64,000 bases of DNA. Source: Capsulimonadaceae bacterium (GTDB taxonomy: Bacteria > Armatimonadota > Armatimonadia > Armatimonadales > Capsulimonadaceae). Of the stretch, positions 1 through 7,356 are shown piece by piece. The notes under the pieces were generated by a model. It did not search any database, was not told the DNA's origin, and saw only the letters and a list, made by a program, of their open reading frames with translations. The first letter of the stretch is position 1. The number at the start of each line of letters is the position of its first letter. The DNA lies in the NCBI GenBank assembly GCA_031292625.1, contig JARLGU010000001.1, positions 1-64,000 of the forward strand, written 5' to 3'. The translations under genes were made by a program, and so were the position numbers.

Positions 1-294
1 CGACAGCGGCGCAAGGACAAGGCGCGCGCCAGCGGGCGTGAAGCGACTCGTCCGGCGCCAATAAAGCGCGGCAACCCAGGCGACGGTACAGACTGCGGCA
101 AAGAGTTCGTATCGATGGAACTCGATCGCGGCGCTGATTACTCGGGAACTTGGGAAAACGAATACGCCGATGAAAACCGAAAGAATGGCGACGGCGTACA
201 CAAACCACACCGTCGTGAGCGCGTCAATGTCGGATCGCGCGCGGTCTATTCTGGCGGCGATGATATTGTGAGACTTTGTAAGAGTGGAATTCAT
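1..294 (-). CDS. Membrane protein, N-terminal part (runs off window start)
   Basis: The frame is open from an ATG at 294 to the window edge, giving 98 codons with no stop. The protein begins MNSTLTKSHNIIAARI. It then has two hydrophobic segments, at about residues 29-47 and 63-80, separated by a short loop, followed by a basic stretch. The ATG overlaps the stop of the upstream methyltransferase as ATGA, so the two are probably translationally coupled and belong to one cell-surface polysaccharide operon. Family is not recognisable from this fragment. A multi-pass glycosyltransferase, polymerase or flippase would fit the neighbourhood, but that is inference. Confidence 0.6.
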   Translation of the reverse strand, partial: MNSTLTKSHNIIAARIDRARSDIDALTTVWFVYAVAILSVFIGVFVFPSSRVISAAIEFHRYELFAAVCTVAWVAALYWRRTSRFTPAGARLVLAPLS

Positions 295-1109
295 AATTCA
301 TCCCCGACGTCAATATCCCGCATTCTTCTGGAGAGGACGGTGTATCCCAAGCAGTCGTCGCCTTCTTTGCTAGCGAGGCTCACATTGGCGGCGACCGCAC
401 AGAGAATCAAGAGAGGCGAGAGTAGCAGACCAGCCAGCCTCAAGGCTATGCCACGCATGAAACGAGCGTTCTGGGAAAAAAGAAGTGACAAGATGACGGT
501 CATCGTCTTGTAGAATGCGACTGTCCATTCGTTCCCTCGTGCATAGACCTCAATGTCTGAGAATCCCGCGCTCCTTAGCAACATTGTTAGGGCCGATGGG
601 GTGTATCGCCAGTAATCGTGCGGTATGAAATGCCATCGCGCGGAAAAGGGAACTGTGAGCAGGAGAGTGCCTCCCGGGCGAAGAACGCGCTTTGCCTCAC
701 TCAAAAACTCGGGCGGATTCGGCACGTGTTCGAGCGTTTCCGTGCAGATAACGGTGTCGACGGACGAACTATCGATGGGCCATACAGTGCCTTCATAGTA
801 GAGGGTGTCCGGCATCTGGTAGCCAAAATGAGCCTTTGCGTTCACCTGGTCTATCCCGATATAGGCGGCTTCCTTCGGCAGCAAGATCCTGTACGGCTGC
901 GAGCCGCACCCCACATCGAGCACCGATCCTTTCTCGTAGGGGAGTATCGCCGCGAGATCGGCCCAGATTGAACCCGATTGAAGATCGAAGAAGCCACGAA
1001 CCTTGTGGGCGAGGCGGTCACCCGGAGTTGTCACCGGTCTTAGTAGCGGCGGTCTCCATTTTTCTTGGCTGTGGTCGGCGAGATTCCTTTTGCCACGAAG
1101 CTTGTCCAT
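291..1109 (-). CDS. Class I SAM-dependent methyltransferase
   Basis: A Rossmann-fold methyltransferase of the Methyltransf_11 type. Motif I reads SVLDVGCGSQPYR, an acidic residue of motif II follows in YIGIDQ, and motif IV is the DTVICTETLEHVPNP stretch. VLRPGGTLLLTVPF is the usual post-motif strand, and the WHFIPHDYWRYTP segment is typical of methyltransferases in O-antigen clusters. A hydrophobic C-terminal stretch may associate with the membrane. I chose the ATG at 1109 because AAGGA lies about 8 bases upstream; the open frame reaches 1226 but the extra residues are Arg-rich and do not look like protein. It overlaps the next gene by ATGA. The substrate (a sugar, lipid or glycan end) cannot be read from sequence. 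Confidence 0.85.
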   Translation of the reverse strand: MDKLRGKRNLADHSQEKWRPPLLRPVTTPGDRLAHKVRGFFDLQSGSIWADLAAILPYEKGSVLDVGCGSQPYRILLPKEAAYIGIDQVNAKAHFGYQMPDTLYYEGTVWPIDSSSVDTVICTETLEHVPNPPEFLSEAKRVLRPGGTLLLTVPFSARWHFIPHDYWRYTPSALTMLLRSAGFSDIEVYARGNEWTVAFYKTMTVILSLLFSQNARFMRGIALRLAGLLLSPLLILCAVAANVSLASKEGDDCLGYTVLSRRMRDIDVGDEL

Positions 1110-1295
1110 CGCCAGCATCCTTCTTAGAACGGCGACGAGCCGGACTCGAAATAGACTTCTCACTCCGCGCCGCTCTCCGCAGTGCTCACGATTACGCTTG
1201 GACCTCAGGGCGATGGCAAGCGGCACAAACTTCCAGCGTCAAAGCATACTACCCGGAATCAGGCCGCATTTGAGAGACAAATGAAGAGAATTAAT

Positions 1296-1326
1296 CCATA
1301 TTCATACGAATAATAGATGAATATGG
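1296..1326. repeat. 10-bp perfect inverted repeat in intergenic gap
   Basis: CCATATTCAT at 1296-1305 and ATGAATATGG at 1317-1326 are perfect complements separated by 11 bases. They sit in the 300-base gap between the glycosyltransferase (ends 1527) and the methyltransferase, in locally AT-rich sequence. The element could be a protein-binding operator or an RNA hairpin in the operon leader. No U-tract follows it, so a terminator is less likely. Nothing else recognisable is in 1227-1526. Confidence 0.45.
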
Positions 1327-1526
1327 CGGCCTTGACCGGCTGAACGAGAGGCGGAATCGGCGTCGTAAATGGCAAAGGGGACGAAGGCATGCAAGCGTGG
1401 CGGCAGGGCGCAGGGACAGGCTATCGGACAGCAGAGCTCTGTTGATGGCGGCGGATGCGCGGCCAGGCTGATCAGGCGATCAGTGGTTGGGGAAGATTGT
1501 GTCGGGAGATAAGATCTCCCTCGTGG

Positions 1527-2447
1527 CTACCGGCGCCCTGGCTTCTTGGGCGATTGGGCTTCGAGGACGGGGTCGGGGCGGACGCCCCGGCGGCGGCGGT
1601 TCCAGATGCGGACGGTCGCACGAAGCCAGAGCCCCCAGCGGACCAGCCAGTGCTTCCAACGAGGCTGATGCGGGAAGTGCTTCTCATAATAGTGCATCCA
1701 CGATTCGTGAAACGCCCATATCATTTTCTCAGCGCTCTTATCACTGCTCGCGCCGATCTTATGCACGATCGTAGCGCCAGGAAAATACCAGACGCTCAGT
1801 CCGTTGTCCCACGCTCGCTTGCAGATGTCCACGTCCTCGCAGTACATATAGAAATCAGGGTCGAGCGCGCCAAACTTCTGGATGAAGTCCTGCCGGATGA
1901 GCATTGCGCAACCGGAGACCCAATGGACGCCGCACGCCTTCGTATGGTCGAAGTCGGCCATGAGATAGTTGCGCGCCCAGGGGTTGCGCGGAAACAGCCG
2001 GCCAAGCAAAGTGTTGCGAAATAATCCCGCCCAGAGGTTGGGAAAGCTGCGGCAAGAGAATTGTAGCGTGCCGTCGGGGTTCAGGACATGCGGTCCAATC
2101 ACCGCCGCCTCGGGATGTTGATCGGCAAAGGCGACGAGCTGGTCGAGCGCTTGCGGGGTTTCCACGGCGGCGTCGGAGTTGAGCAGGAAAACGTAGCGGT
2201 AGTCGGATGCCAGCGCGATCGCCCGGTTGTTTGCGCGCGAGAAGCCGACGTTCTCGGTATTGACCACGAGGTGCGCGTCGGGGAACTGCGACGCCGTCAT
2301 GTCCGCGCTGCCGTCGCTCGACGCGTTATCGACAACCCAAACGGCCCACTGTACGGCGGGTGGGGGAGTGGCGAATAGTGACGCCAGGCAGGCGCTAAGG
2401 TCTTCGCGGGCGTTCCAGTTGACGACGATGACGGCAATGTCTAACAT
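1527..2447 (-). CDS. Family 2 glycosyltransferase (WbbL/rhamnosyltransferase-like)
   Basis: A GT-A fold, family GT2 enzyme that would transfer an activated sugar to a lipid- or polymer-linked glycan at the cytoplasmic membrane face. The N-terminal strand IAVIVVNWNA, the VVDNASSDGS loop and the LLNSDAAVE metal-binding DxD-equivalent are all present, and the acceptor-side YCEDVDICKRA contains the ED(V)D motif of rhamnosyltransferase-type members. Its 306 residues are normal for the family, and the C-terminus is basic (WNRRRRG). It is the downstream member of two GT2 genes on the same strand, which points to successive additions in one repeat unit. Donor and linkage cannot be assigned. Confidence 0.9.
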   Translation of the reverse strand: MLDIAVIVVNWNAREDLSACLASLFATPPPAVQWAVWVVDNASSDGSADMTASQFPDAHLVVNTENVGFSRANNRAIALASDYRYVFLLNSDAAVETPQALDQLVAFADQHPEAAVIGPHVLNPDGTLQFSCRSFPNLWAGLFRNTLLGRLFPRNPWARNYLMADFDHTKACGVHWVSGCAMLIRQDFIQKFGALDPDFYMYCEDVDICKRAWDNGLSVWYFPGATIVHKIGASSDKSAEKMIWAFHESWMHYYEKHFPHQPRWKHWLVRWGLWLRATVRIWNRRRRGVRPDPVLEAQSPKKPGRR

Positions 2448-2620
2448 GATGTATTGTCTTTTCGGAGCCTGGTGCTCGAATAACGCCGATGAACTGCGAC
2501 AGGCAGCGGCAAGCGATGTTCTTCATGCCCGCGCTGACGCTGATTGTGAGCATTTTCTGATATCGAGGCTGTCGCGTATTGAACTGCGCGGACACGGCAG
2601 GCATCTTCGTCCCGAACGTG

Positions 2621-3496
2621 TCAGGGCTCGCGTTTCCTTCCAAGCAATTGGGCTCGCGCAATACGGATCGCCTCGCCGGCCAATATTGCCTCGACCGCTA
2701 GACGATAAGCAAGCGGGCTCATGGTCTTACGGTAATGCTTGTCGAAAAACCGGATCATCGAACGGTGCGATTCCCGGATCATCGCCGGTTTGGGCGCTTG
2801 TCGCGTAGATCCGCCTCCATAATGAACCAGACGGGCATCCGGAGTGTAATAGATCTTCCAGCCTGCCTGCTTAGCGCGATAGCACCAGTCTACCTCATTG
2901 AAGAAGATCGGGAATGATTCGTCCATTCCTCCAATTGCGTCGTAAACCTCGCGACGAGCCAGAAGGAAGGTGCCCATTGGCTGGTCGACTTCGGTAGCCC
3001 GATCGTAATCGAATCCGCGCATCATGTACGAGGCAAAGCGTCGCGAGCGCGGAAAGAGGCGACCCAATCCGAGCACTTCCCATGTAATCGCCGCCGGCGC
3101 TGGGAAACCGCGAACGCTGTGCTGCGTCGCTCCGTCCGGCTGAATCTGCCGTGCGCCGACCAGTCCGGCATCCGGGTGAGTATCCAAAAACTCAAGCGCT
3201 CGCGTAAGCGTAGCGGCTTCCAGGACGACATCCGGGTTCAGCAGGAGTAACCGGTCGCCCGTGGCGGCTGCAAGCGCCTGGTTATTTCCGCCGGCATAGC
3301 CCGCGTTGTGCGCGTTCGCGATCAGGACGACGGACGGAAACCGTGCACGCAGCATCTCCACGCTGCCGTCGATGGATGCGTTGTCCACGACGATCGTCTC
3401 GCATGCCTCGTCCGCGGGCGGGTAGGCTTCGATCGACTCAAGACAAGCGCTTAGATAATCCCGCGTGTTCCAGTTGACGATGCAAATCGATAGCAT
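2621..3496 (-). CDS. Family 2 glycosyltransferase (WbbL/rhamnosyltransferase-like)
   Basis: Paralogue of the adjacent downstream GT2. It begins LSICIVNWNTRDYLSACLES, has VVDNASIDGS and the metal-site LLLNPDVVLE, and carries FFNEVDWCYRA where rhamnosyltransferases have ED(V)D. The usual LVGARQIQPDGATQHSVRGFP segment follows the catalytic core. The full length is 291 residues. The gap to the second GT2 is 173 bases and holds no obvious gene or terminator, so both are probably on one transcript with the HAD phosphatase upstream. Role inferred: capsular, O-antigen-like or exopolysaccharide assembly. Confidence 0.9.
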   Translation of the reverse strand: MLSICIVNWNTRDYLSACLESIEAYPPADEACETIVVDNASIDGSVEMLRARFPSVVLIANAHNAGYAGGNNQALAAATGDRLLLLNPDVVLEAATLTRALEFLDTHPDAGLVGARQIQPDGATQHSVRGFPAPAAITWEVLGLGRLFPRSRRFASYMMRGFDYDRATEVDQPMGTFLLARREVYDAIGGMDESFPIFFNEVDWCYRAKQAGWKIYYTPDARLVHYGGGSTRQAPKPAMIRESHRSMIRFFDKHYRKTMSPLAYRLAVEAILAGEAIRIARAQLLGRKREP

Positions 3497-3534
3497 AGTG
3501 TCCGCTTGATTGCCGGCCCTCGTTTACCTTCGCG

Positions 3535-4230
3535 CTACACCAAAGGCCCTAGTTGACGATGCGCGTCGGCGAGATCGCGGACGAACAGATCTGGCGGCGC
3601 CGGATCGAACCAGGATGGATTGTGAGTTCCAAGAACTCCGATCGTGGCGAGGCAGCCAGCGGCCTTGCCAGCCATAACATCGAGCCAGTGATCGCCGACC
3701 ATGATCGTCTGTTCCGGCGGCGTGTTCAATGCGTCGAGCGCAACCCACAGATGGCGCGGGTCGGGCTTCGTGACCGCGACATCGTTGCGTGAGTAAAGGA
3801 CATCGTGGGCAATGCTCGCGGTTGCCAGAAGGCTTTCGGCAAGGCGCCGGCAGTTGCGCGTGACGACGCCTATCTTAACATGGGCGGCGCTCAGCGCATT
3901 CGTCCATTCGGGCGCTCCCGATATTGGAACGGCATCCTCGCAGCCTTGCGCCTCAATCTGTTCGAGGCGATCGAAGGCAAGGTCGCGAAACGCCGCTGCT
4001 CGAGCGCCATCGCCGTTGTCTGAGCGTTCGATTTCGGCGCAAGCGTATCGAACGATGGAAAGGGCGTCCTGGGTTGCGGCGCCCTGGCAGTCGACTTTTG
4101 CCTGAGCGGCGAGCGCCAGCATGGCATTCTTCAACGCAGCGTAATCGATCCGAGTTTTCACCAGGGTGTCGTCAAGATCGAAGAGGACTGCCTTCACCGG
4201 CGTATCGATTCCTCCAGAATGAAGGATCAT
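3535..4230 (-). CDS. HAD-superfamily hydrolase (phosphatase)
   Basis: Haloacid-dehalogenase-type phosphatase of 231 residues. Motif I is FDLDDTLV, with the nucleophilic Asp and the acid/base Asp two residues later. Motif II Thr lies in IGVVTRN, the motif III Lys in VTKPDPRHL, and the motif IV acidic pair in MVGDHWLDVMAG. The alpha-helical insertion after motif I is the C1 cap typical of phosphoglycolate phosphatase or beta-phosphoglucomutase relatives. It heads the minus-strand run of polysaccharide genes, so a sugar-phosphate substrate is plausible, though general metabolite repair is equally possible. The first in-frame ATG at 4230 is used; a start about 11 codons later (VKAVLFD) would also keep the fold intact. 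Confidence 0.85.
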   Translation of the reverse strand: MILHSGGIDTPVKAVLFDLDDTLVKTRIDYAALKNAMLALAAQAKVDCQGAATQDALSIVRYACAEIERSDNGDGARAAAFRDLAFDRLEQIEAQGCEDAVPISGAPEWTNALSAAHVKIGVVTRNCRRLAESLLATASIAHDVLYSRNDVAVTKPDPRHLWVALDALNTPPEQTIMVGDHWLDVMAGKAAGCLATIGVLGTHNPSWFDPAPPDLFVRDLADAHRQLGPLV

Positions 4231-4264
4231 AGGGTCGCGCTTCCTGCCGCGGTTGGTTGCATAG

Positions 4265-4672
4265 GCGAGGGAAAAGCCCGCCTGTAAGCCGGGTTCTGTG
4301 TTTGTATGGCCATCTCTCTAGGAGCGCCGTTGCCGGCGCCCTCCAGCGGCTTGTCCAGGCACGGAGGAACGCCGTGGCCGTTGCCGGCAGCGTCGTTCGC
4401 TAAGCGGGCCGCTTAAACCCGCGCCCTGTTCGCCTTGCTCCCGATGGGGTTTACCCGGCGCGTCTGTCTCCAGACGCCCGGTGCGCTCTTACCGCACCAT
4501 TTCGCCCTTACCCGGCGCATGCGCCGGGCGGTATGTTTCTGTGGCACTTTCCGTCGGGTTGCCCCGCCCGGCCGTTAGCCGGCATCGTTGCCCTGTGGAG
4601 CCCGGACTTTCCTCTCCCGCGCGCCGCCGAAGCGGGCGTGGCAGCGGCCACCCGTCGAACTTTTCCCTCGTA
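4265..4672 (-). ncRNA. rnpB: RNase P RNA, bacterial class A
   Basis: Read on the minus strand this has the hallmarks of bacterial RNase P RNA: GAGGAAAGTCCGGGCTCC near the 5' end, GGTGCGGTAAGAGCGCAC in the middle, and ACAGAACCCGGCTTA near the 3' end. The termini pair to make an 11-bp perfect P1 helix (CGAGGGAAAAG at 4670-4660 with CTTTTCCCTCG at 4276-4266), which fixes both ends to within a few bases and gives about 405 nt. It is the catalytic RNA that removes 5' leaders from pre-tRNA together with RnpA. It lies between the HAD gene and the divergently oriented GntR gene. Confidence 0.96.
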
Positions 4673-4674
4673 CC

Positions 4675-4680
4675 ATTATA
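4675..4680 (-). promoter_or_regulatory. -10 element for rnpB
   Basis: On the minus strand TATAAT occupies 4680-4675, about 5 to 7 bases before the P1 helix of RNase P RNA, exactly where the -10 box of a stable-RNA promoter should be. No good -35 match is visible 16-18 bases upstream. Confidence 0.7.
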
Positions 4681-4834
4681 CCCTTCGCCGGGCGAGCGGG
4701 GCTTTGACGATTCCGTGGAAGGGCCGTGGCGTTACGCTTGTGATGCTTCCTGATCCTTGGCGATGCTCCTTTTCCGGCTGCACGGCACGCATCTTGGCCG
4801 CAGACCGAAAATGACACTTTTTGTGAAAGTGACG

Positions 4835-4863
4835 TTGACAAATCTGCGATCCCTCTGTATAAT
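4835..4863 (+). promoter_or_regulatory. Consensus sigma-70 promoter of the GntR gene (module 1)
   Basis: TTGACA (4835-4840), a 17-base spacer, then TATAAT (4858-4863): a perfect consensus housekeeping promoter. The start codon of the regulator is 32 bases beyond the -10 box. A promoter this strong in front of a repressor-type gene suggests it is normally held down, most likely by its own product. The direct repeat ACTATA lies twice between the -10 box and the start codon and could be part of an operator. Confidence 0.85.
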
Positions 4864-4894
4864 TGAACTATAGCGCCTGTACTATATAAGACAA

Positions 4895-5977
4895 ATGCCC
4901 GAACTTAAATATCAATCAGTGCGAGAAGCATTAGAGGCGGCAATCGTATCCGGTCAATACGTCGCCGGCGATCAGTTGCCTGCGGAGCAGGACATTGCCA
5001 GATCCTACAACGTATCGTTTATGACGGCCCGTCGGGCGGTGTCCGAACTGGTTGCCGCGGATATTTTGGAGCGGCGTTCGCGCCGCGGGACGTTTGTTCG
5101 GCATAGGACAGTCAGCAGGATCTCCAAGCCAACCGTCAACTGGATAGCGACCTTATACGACGGCCCGTTCCATGTCAAGATGCTTAACCACTGCCTTAGC
5201 GCCTGTGAGCGGCGCGGGTGGCACGCTAACGTTGTCCGTCTGGCGGCCGATCAGCAGGACGCGGCAGTCAGGATCATAGAAAGCGGCGGTTATGCGATCA
5301 TTTCCCTCGACGACGTGCGAGAAGGCAGCGCGTTGGGCCGGGCTCTTCGCTCGGGATCGGATCGGGTCGTCTCGCTTTCTCCGGACCTGTCCAAGATCGG
5401 TGTGACGACCATCATGGCCGACGAAGCCGGAAGCATTCTCATGGCGTTGGAAAGGCTGAAACAGGCAGGGCACGAGCGGATTGCAATCGCAGCGCAATTT
5501 TCTGGTGATGAAAACGATCCAGAACATTTGGTGGCGTGGCAGCGATTGTTCCTGGAGACGTATCGCTCCATCGGCCTAGATATACCGTTGATCCGGGCTT
5601 GTGCCCCGCTTGGGCATTCTCCGGCAGAGGGCGCCTATGTCGCCGTTCAAGAGTTCCTTGCCGCCAACAACGATGTGACTGCTATTGTGGCTATGGGGGA
5701 TGAATTGACGGTCGGCGTGCTGGCTGGCTGTCGCGATTGTGGAAAGCCATGTCCAGACAAAACGTCCGTACTTTGTCTCTACGACTCGTCGCTCATGAGA
5801 TTTGCCGTACCCGCCGTCACTAGCGTGGATTCCGATCTTGGCGGACAAATGGGCGTCGCTGTTGATATTCTGAGCGCGAAGATGGCGGGGCGAGATTCGG
5901 GACCGCTCATTCGGCACACGCATACGAAGATAATTGAGCGCGCCAGTGTTGGGCCGCCTAACGGCAGAAGTAGTTAG
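4895..5977 (+). CDS. GntR-family regulator with LacI-type sugar-sensing domain (AraR-like)
   Basis: Transcriptional regulator of 360 residues with two domains. Residues 1-72 form a GntR winged helix (REALEAAIVSGQYVAGDQLP, then ARSYNVSFMTARRAVSEL and ILERRSRRGTFVRH). Residues about 80-355 are a periplasmic-binding-protein-like effector domain of the LacI/GalR class, with LKQAGHERIAIAA and the characteristic NDVTAIVAMGDELTVGVL stretch. This is the layout of AraR, which releases DNA on binding a sugar. It is followed by a pseudopilin gene and a large glycoside hydrolase, so it probably controls both in response to a breakdown product. The effector is unknown. Confidence 0.9.
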   Translation: MPELKYQSVREALEAAIVSGQYVAGDQLPAEQDIARSYNVSFMTARRAVSELVAADILERRSRRGTFVRHRTVSRISKPTVNWIATLYDGPFHVKMLNHCLSACERRGWHANVVRLAADQQDAAVRIIESGGYAIISLDDVREGSALGRALRSGSDRVVSLSPDLSKIGVTTIMADEAGSILMALERLKQAGHERIAIAAQFSGDENDPEHLVAWQRLFLETYRSIGLDIPLIRACAPLGHSPAEGAYVAVQEFLAANNDVTAIVAMGDELTVGVLAGCRDCGKPCPDKTSVLCLYDSSLMRFAVPAVTSVDSDLGGQMGVAVDILSAKMAGRDSGPLIRHTHTKIIERASVGPPNGRSS

Positions 5978-6115
5978 GATCGAATTTAGCCACTTATCCA
6001 CATCGGAACGGTGGTGTTTGCAATAGCCGCGATCGGCCATCTTGAGCGTGGTGCGAGGGCATGGGATGCGGAATCGGGTTTGCAAAATTGTCGTGCATAC
6101 AAGGAGGAAGATACT

Positions 6116-6913
6116 ATGTTCGTTTCTATCACGCAACGCCGGTTTGGATTTACGTTGATTGAACTATTAGTAGTTATCGCAATTATTGCGATACTGGCCG
6201 CAATACTATTTCCAGTATTTGCCACGGCCAGGGAGAAGGCGCGTCGGAGTACGTGCCTATCAAATGAGAAGGAACTCGGATTGGCGTTTATGCAATACAC
6301 CCAAGACTTCGACGAAACGCTTCCAAGCTCCGGTTTCTATGGATACGGTTGGGCCGGGCGGATTTACCCATACGTCAAATCTGTGCAGGTCTTTCAGTGT
6401 CCTGACGACCTGCACACACTTCCGGCAAATGCCCCAGCCGGAGCGGCGCCTATTTCTTACGCGCTTAACACGCAGGTCGGTGAATATCATCAATCGGGTG
6501 GAATAACCCCTGGGTTTCCCATATCACAGTTTCAGGCGCCGGCTTCAACCGTTCTTCTGTTCGAGGCGCAGCAAAACGGTCGAGGTTACAAGAACAGCGC
6601 AGTCTTAACCGATCCAAATGAGGGCTCGGACTACACACAACAGGCGAGCTTAATGGGCCTAGGTGAAGGCGCAGGATATGTTGGCGCCGGAAATGGGAAC
6701 GGTTCTGCTTCACCGCTGCCAGGTTGTAGCTCTAGCAACGTTGATGCGGTGCTAGACGCCACTCGCCACGACACGATCACCTACATGACGAATTACGTGC
6801 TGGCTGATGGACACGCGAAGTCTCTTGTGATGAGCGTGGTGTCCGATCCGTGCAACAACAACATTGTATTGCCAAACAATCTCGGCAAGTTCGCCGTGAC
6901 ATTCAATTTTTAG
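6116..6913 (+). CDS. Type IV pseudopilin-like secreted protein (DUF1559-type), module 1
   Basis: Starts with a short basic leader and the prepilin signal [20 protein letters not shown], with cleavage expected after Gly before FTLIE, then a DUF1559-like body: [45 protein letters not shown] and, near the end, [11 protein letters not shown]. Start at 6116 chosen because AAGGAGGA lies 8 bases upstream; the open frame extends to 6011 but that part lacks a ribosome site. 265 residues and only four cysteines in the body, unlike the Cys-rich homologues of modules 2 and 3. The single hydrophobic helix would be processed by a PilD-type peptidase and could assemble into, or sit on, a pseudopilus. Function of this family is not established. 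Confidence 0.88.
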   Translation: MFVSITQRRFGFTLIELLVVIAIIAILAAILFPVFATAREKARRSTCLSNEKELGLAFMQYTQDFDETLPSSGFYGYGWAGRIYPYVKSVQVFQCPDDLHTLPANAPAGAAPISYALNTQVGEYHQSGGITPGFPISQFQAPASTVLLFEAQQNGRGYKNSAVLTDPNEGSDYTQQASLMGLGEGAGYVGAGNGNGSASPLPGCSSSNVDAVLDATRHDTITYMTNYVLADGHAKSLVMSVVSDPCNNNIVLPNNLGKFAVTFNF

Positions 6914-6985
6914 GAATGTTTTGCAAGTCATCCGAAGAGATAGCTTCCGACGTTCGTGCTAAGAGTGTGTAATAAACTGGCGTAT

Positions 6986-7310
6986 TGCGAGAAAGATTCA
7001 GGACGGCTCGTGCCGCCGGGGCACTTTTTTGCCCGCGCCTCGTTCACTGCGGTGATTTACGGTGCTTCGTCAACACGCGGACGGCCTCTTGCCGCCATCG
7101 TCCGCCGGTCACGGACCGGTCTTGCCCGCGCCTCGTTCACTGCGGTGATTTGCGATGCCTCGTCAACACGCGTACGGCCTTTTGCCGCCATTGGCCAATT
7201 CCAGCGCACGTCGTTAAGCAGTGAAAGCGCTGTGCCGGCCCTTTTTCAAAAACGGCCACGGCGGCCGCAGAGTCGTCCAACAAGACTTTTCGATTTTTCG
7301 TACACGCTCT
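6986..7310 (+). repeat. Dispersed intergenic repeat, copy A (with internal duplication)
   Basis: One of five copies of an otherwise unexplained repeat. It begins TGCGAGAAAGATTCAGGACG and contains GCCGCCGGGGCAC, CCGCGCCTCGTTCACTGCGG, TCGTCAACACGCG and the hairpin-forming GGCCCTTTTTCAAAAACGGC near its end. In this copy the block holding CCCGCGCCTCGTTCACTGCG occurs twice (about 7035 and 7127), making it about 100 bases longer than the others, and the right end has diverged. It fills most of the gap between the pseudopilin and the glycoside hydrolase of module 1. Confidence 0.85.
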
Positions 7311-7356
7311 AAGAGGTTCAAAATAGCTCTCTATGGCAGATGGAAAAGGTTACTCA

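Noticed and set aside
115-513. 132-codon plus-strand frame at the window start
   Set aside because: It overlaps the end of the methyltransferase and the start of the membrane-protein gene on the minus strand, has no ribosome site and has an Arg-rich, non-protein-like composition.
6986-7310. CRISPR array or REP cluster
   Set aside because: Units of about 200 bases are far apart, in single or double copies, without regular spacers.
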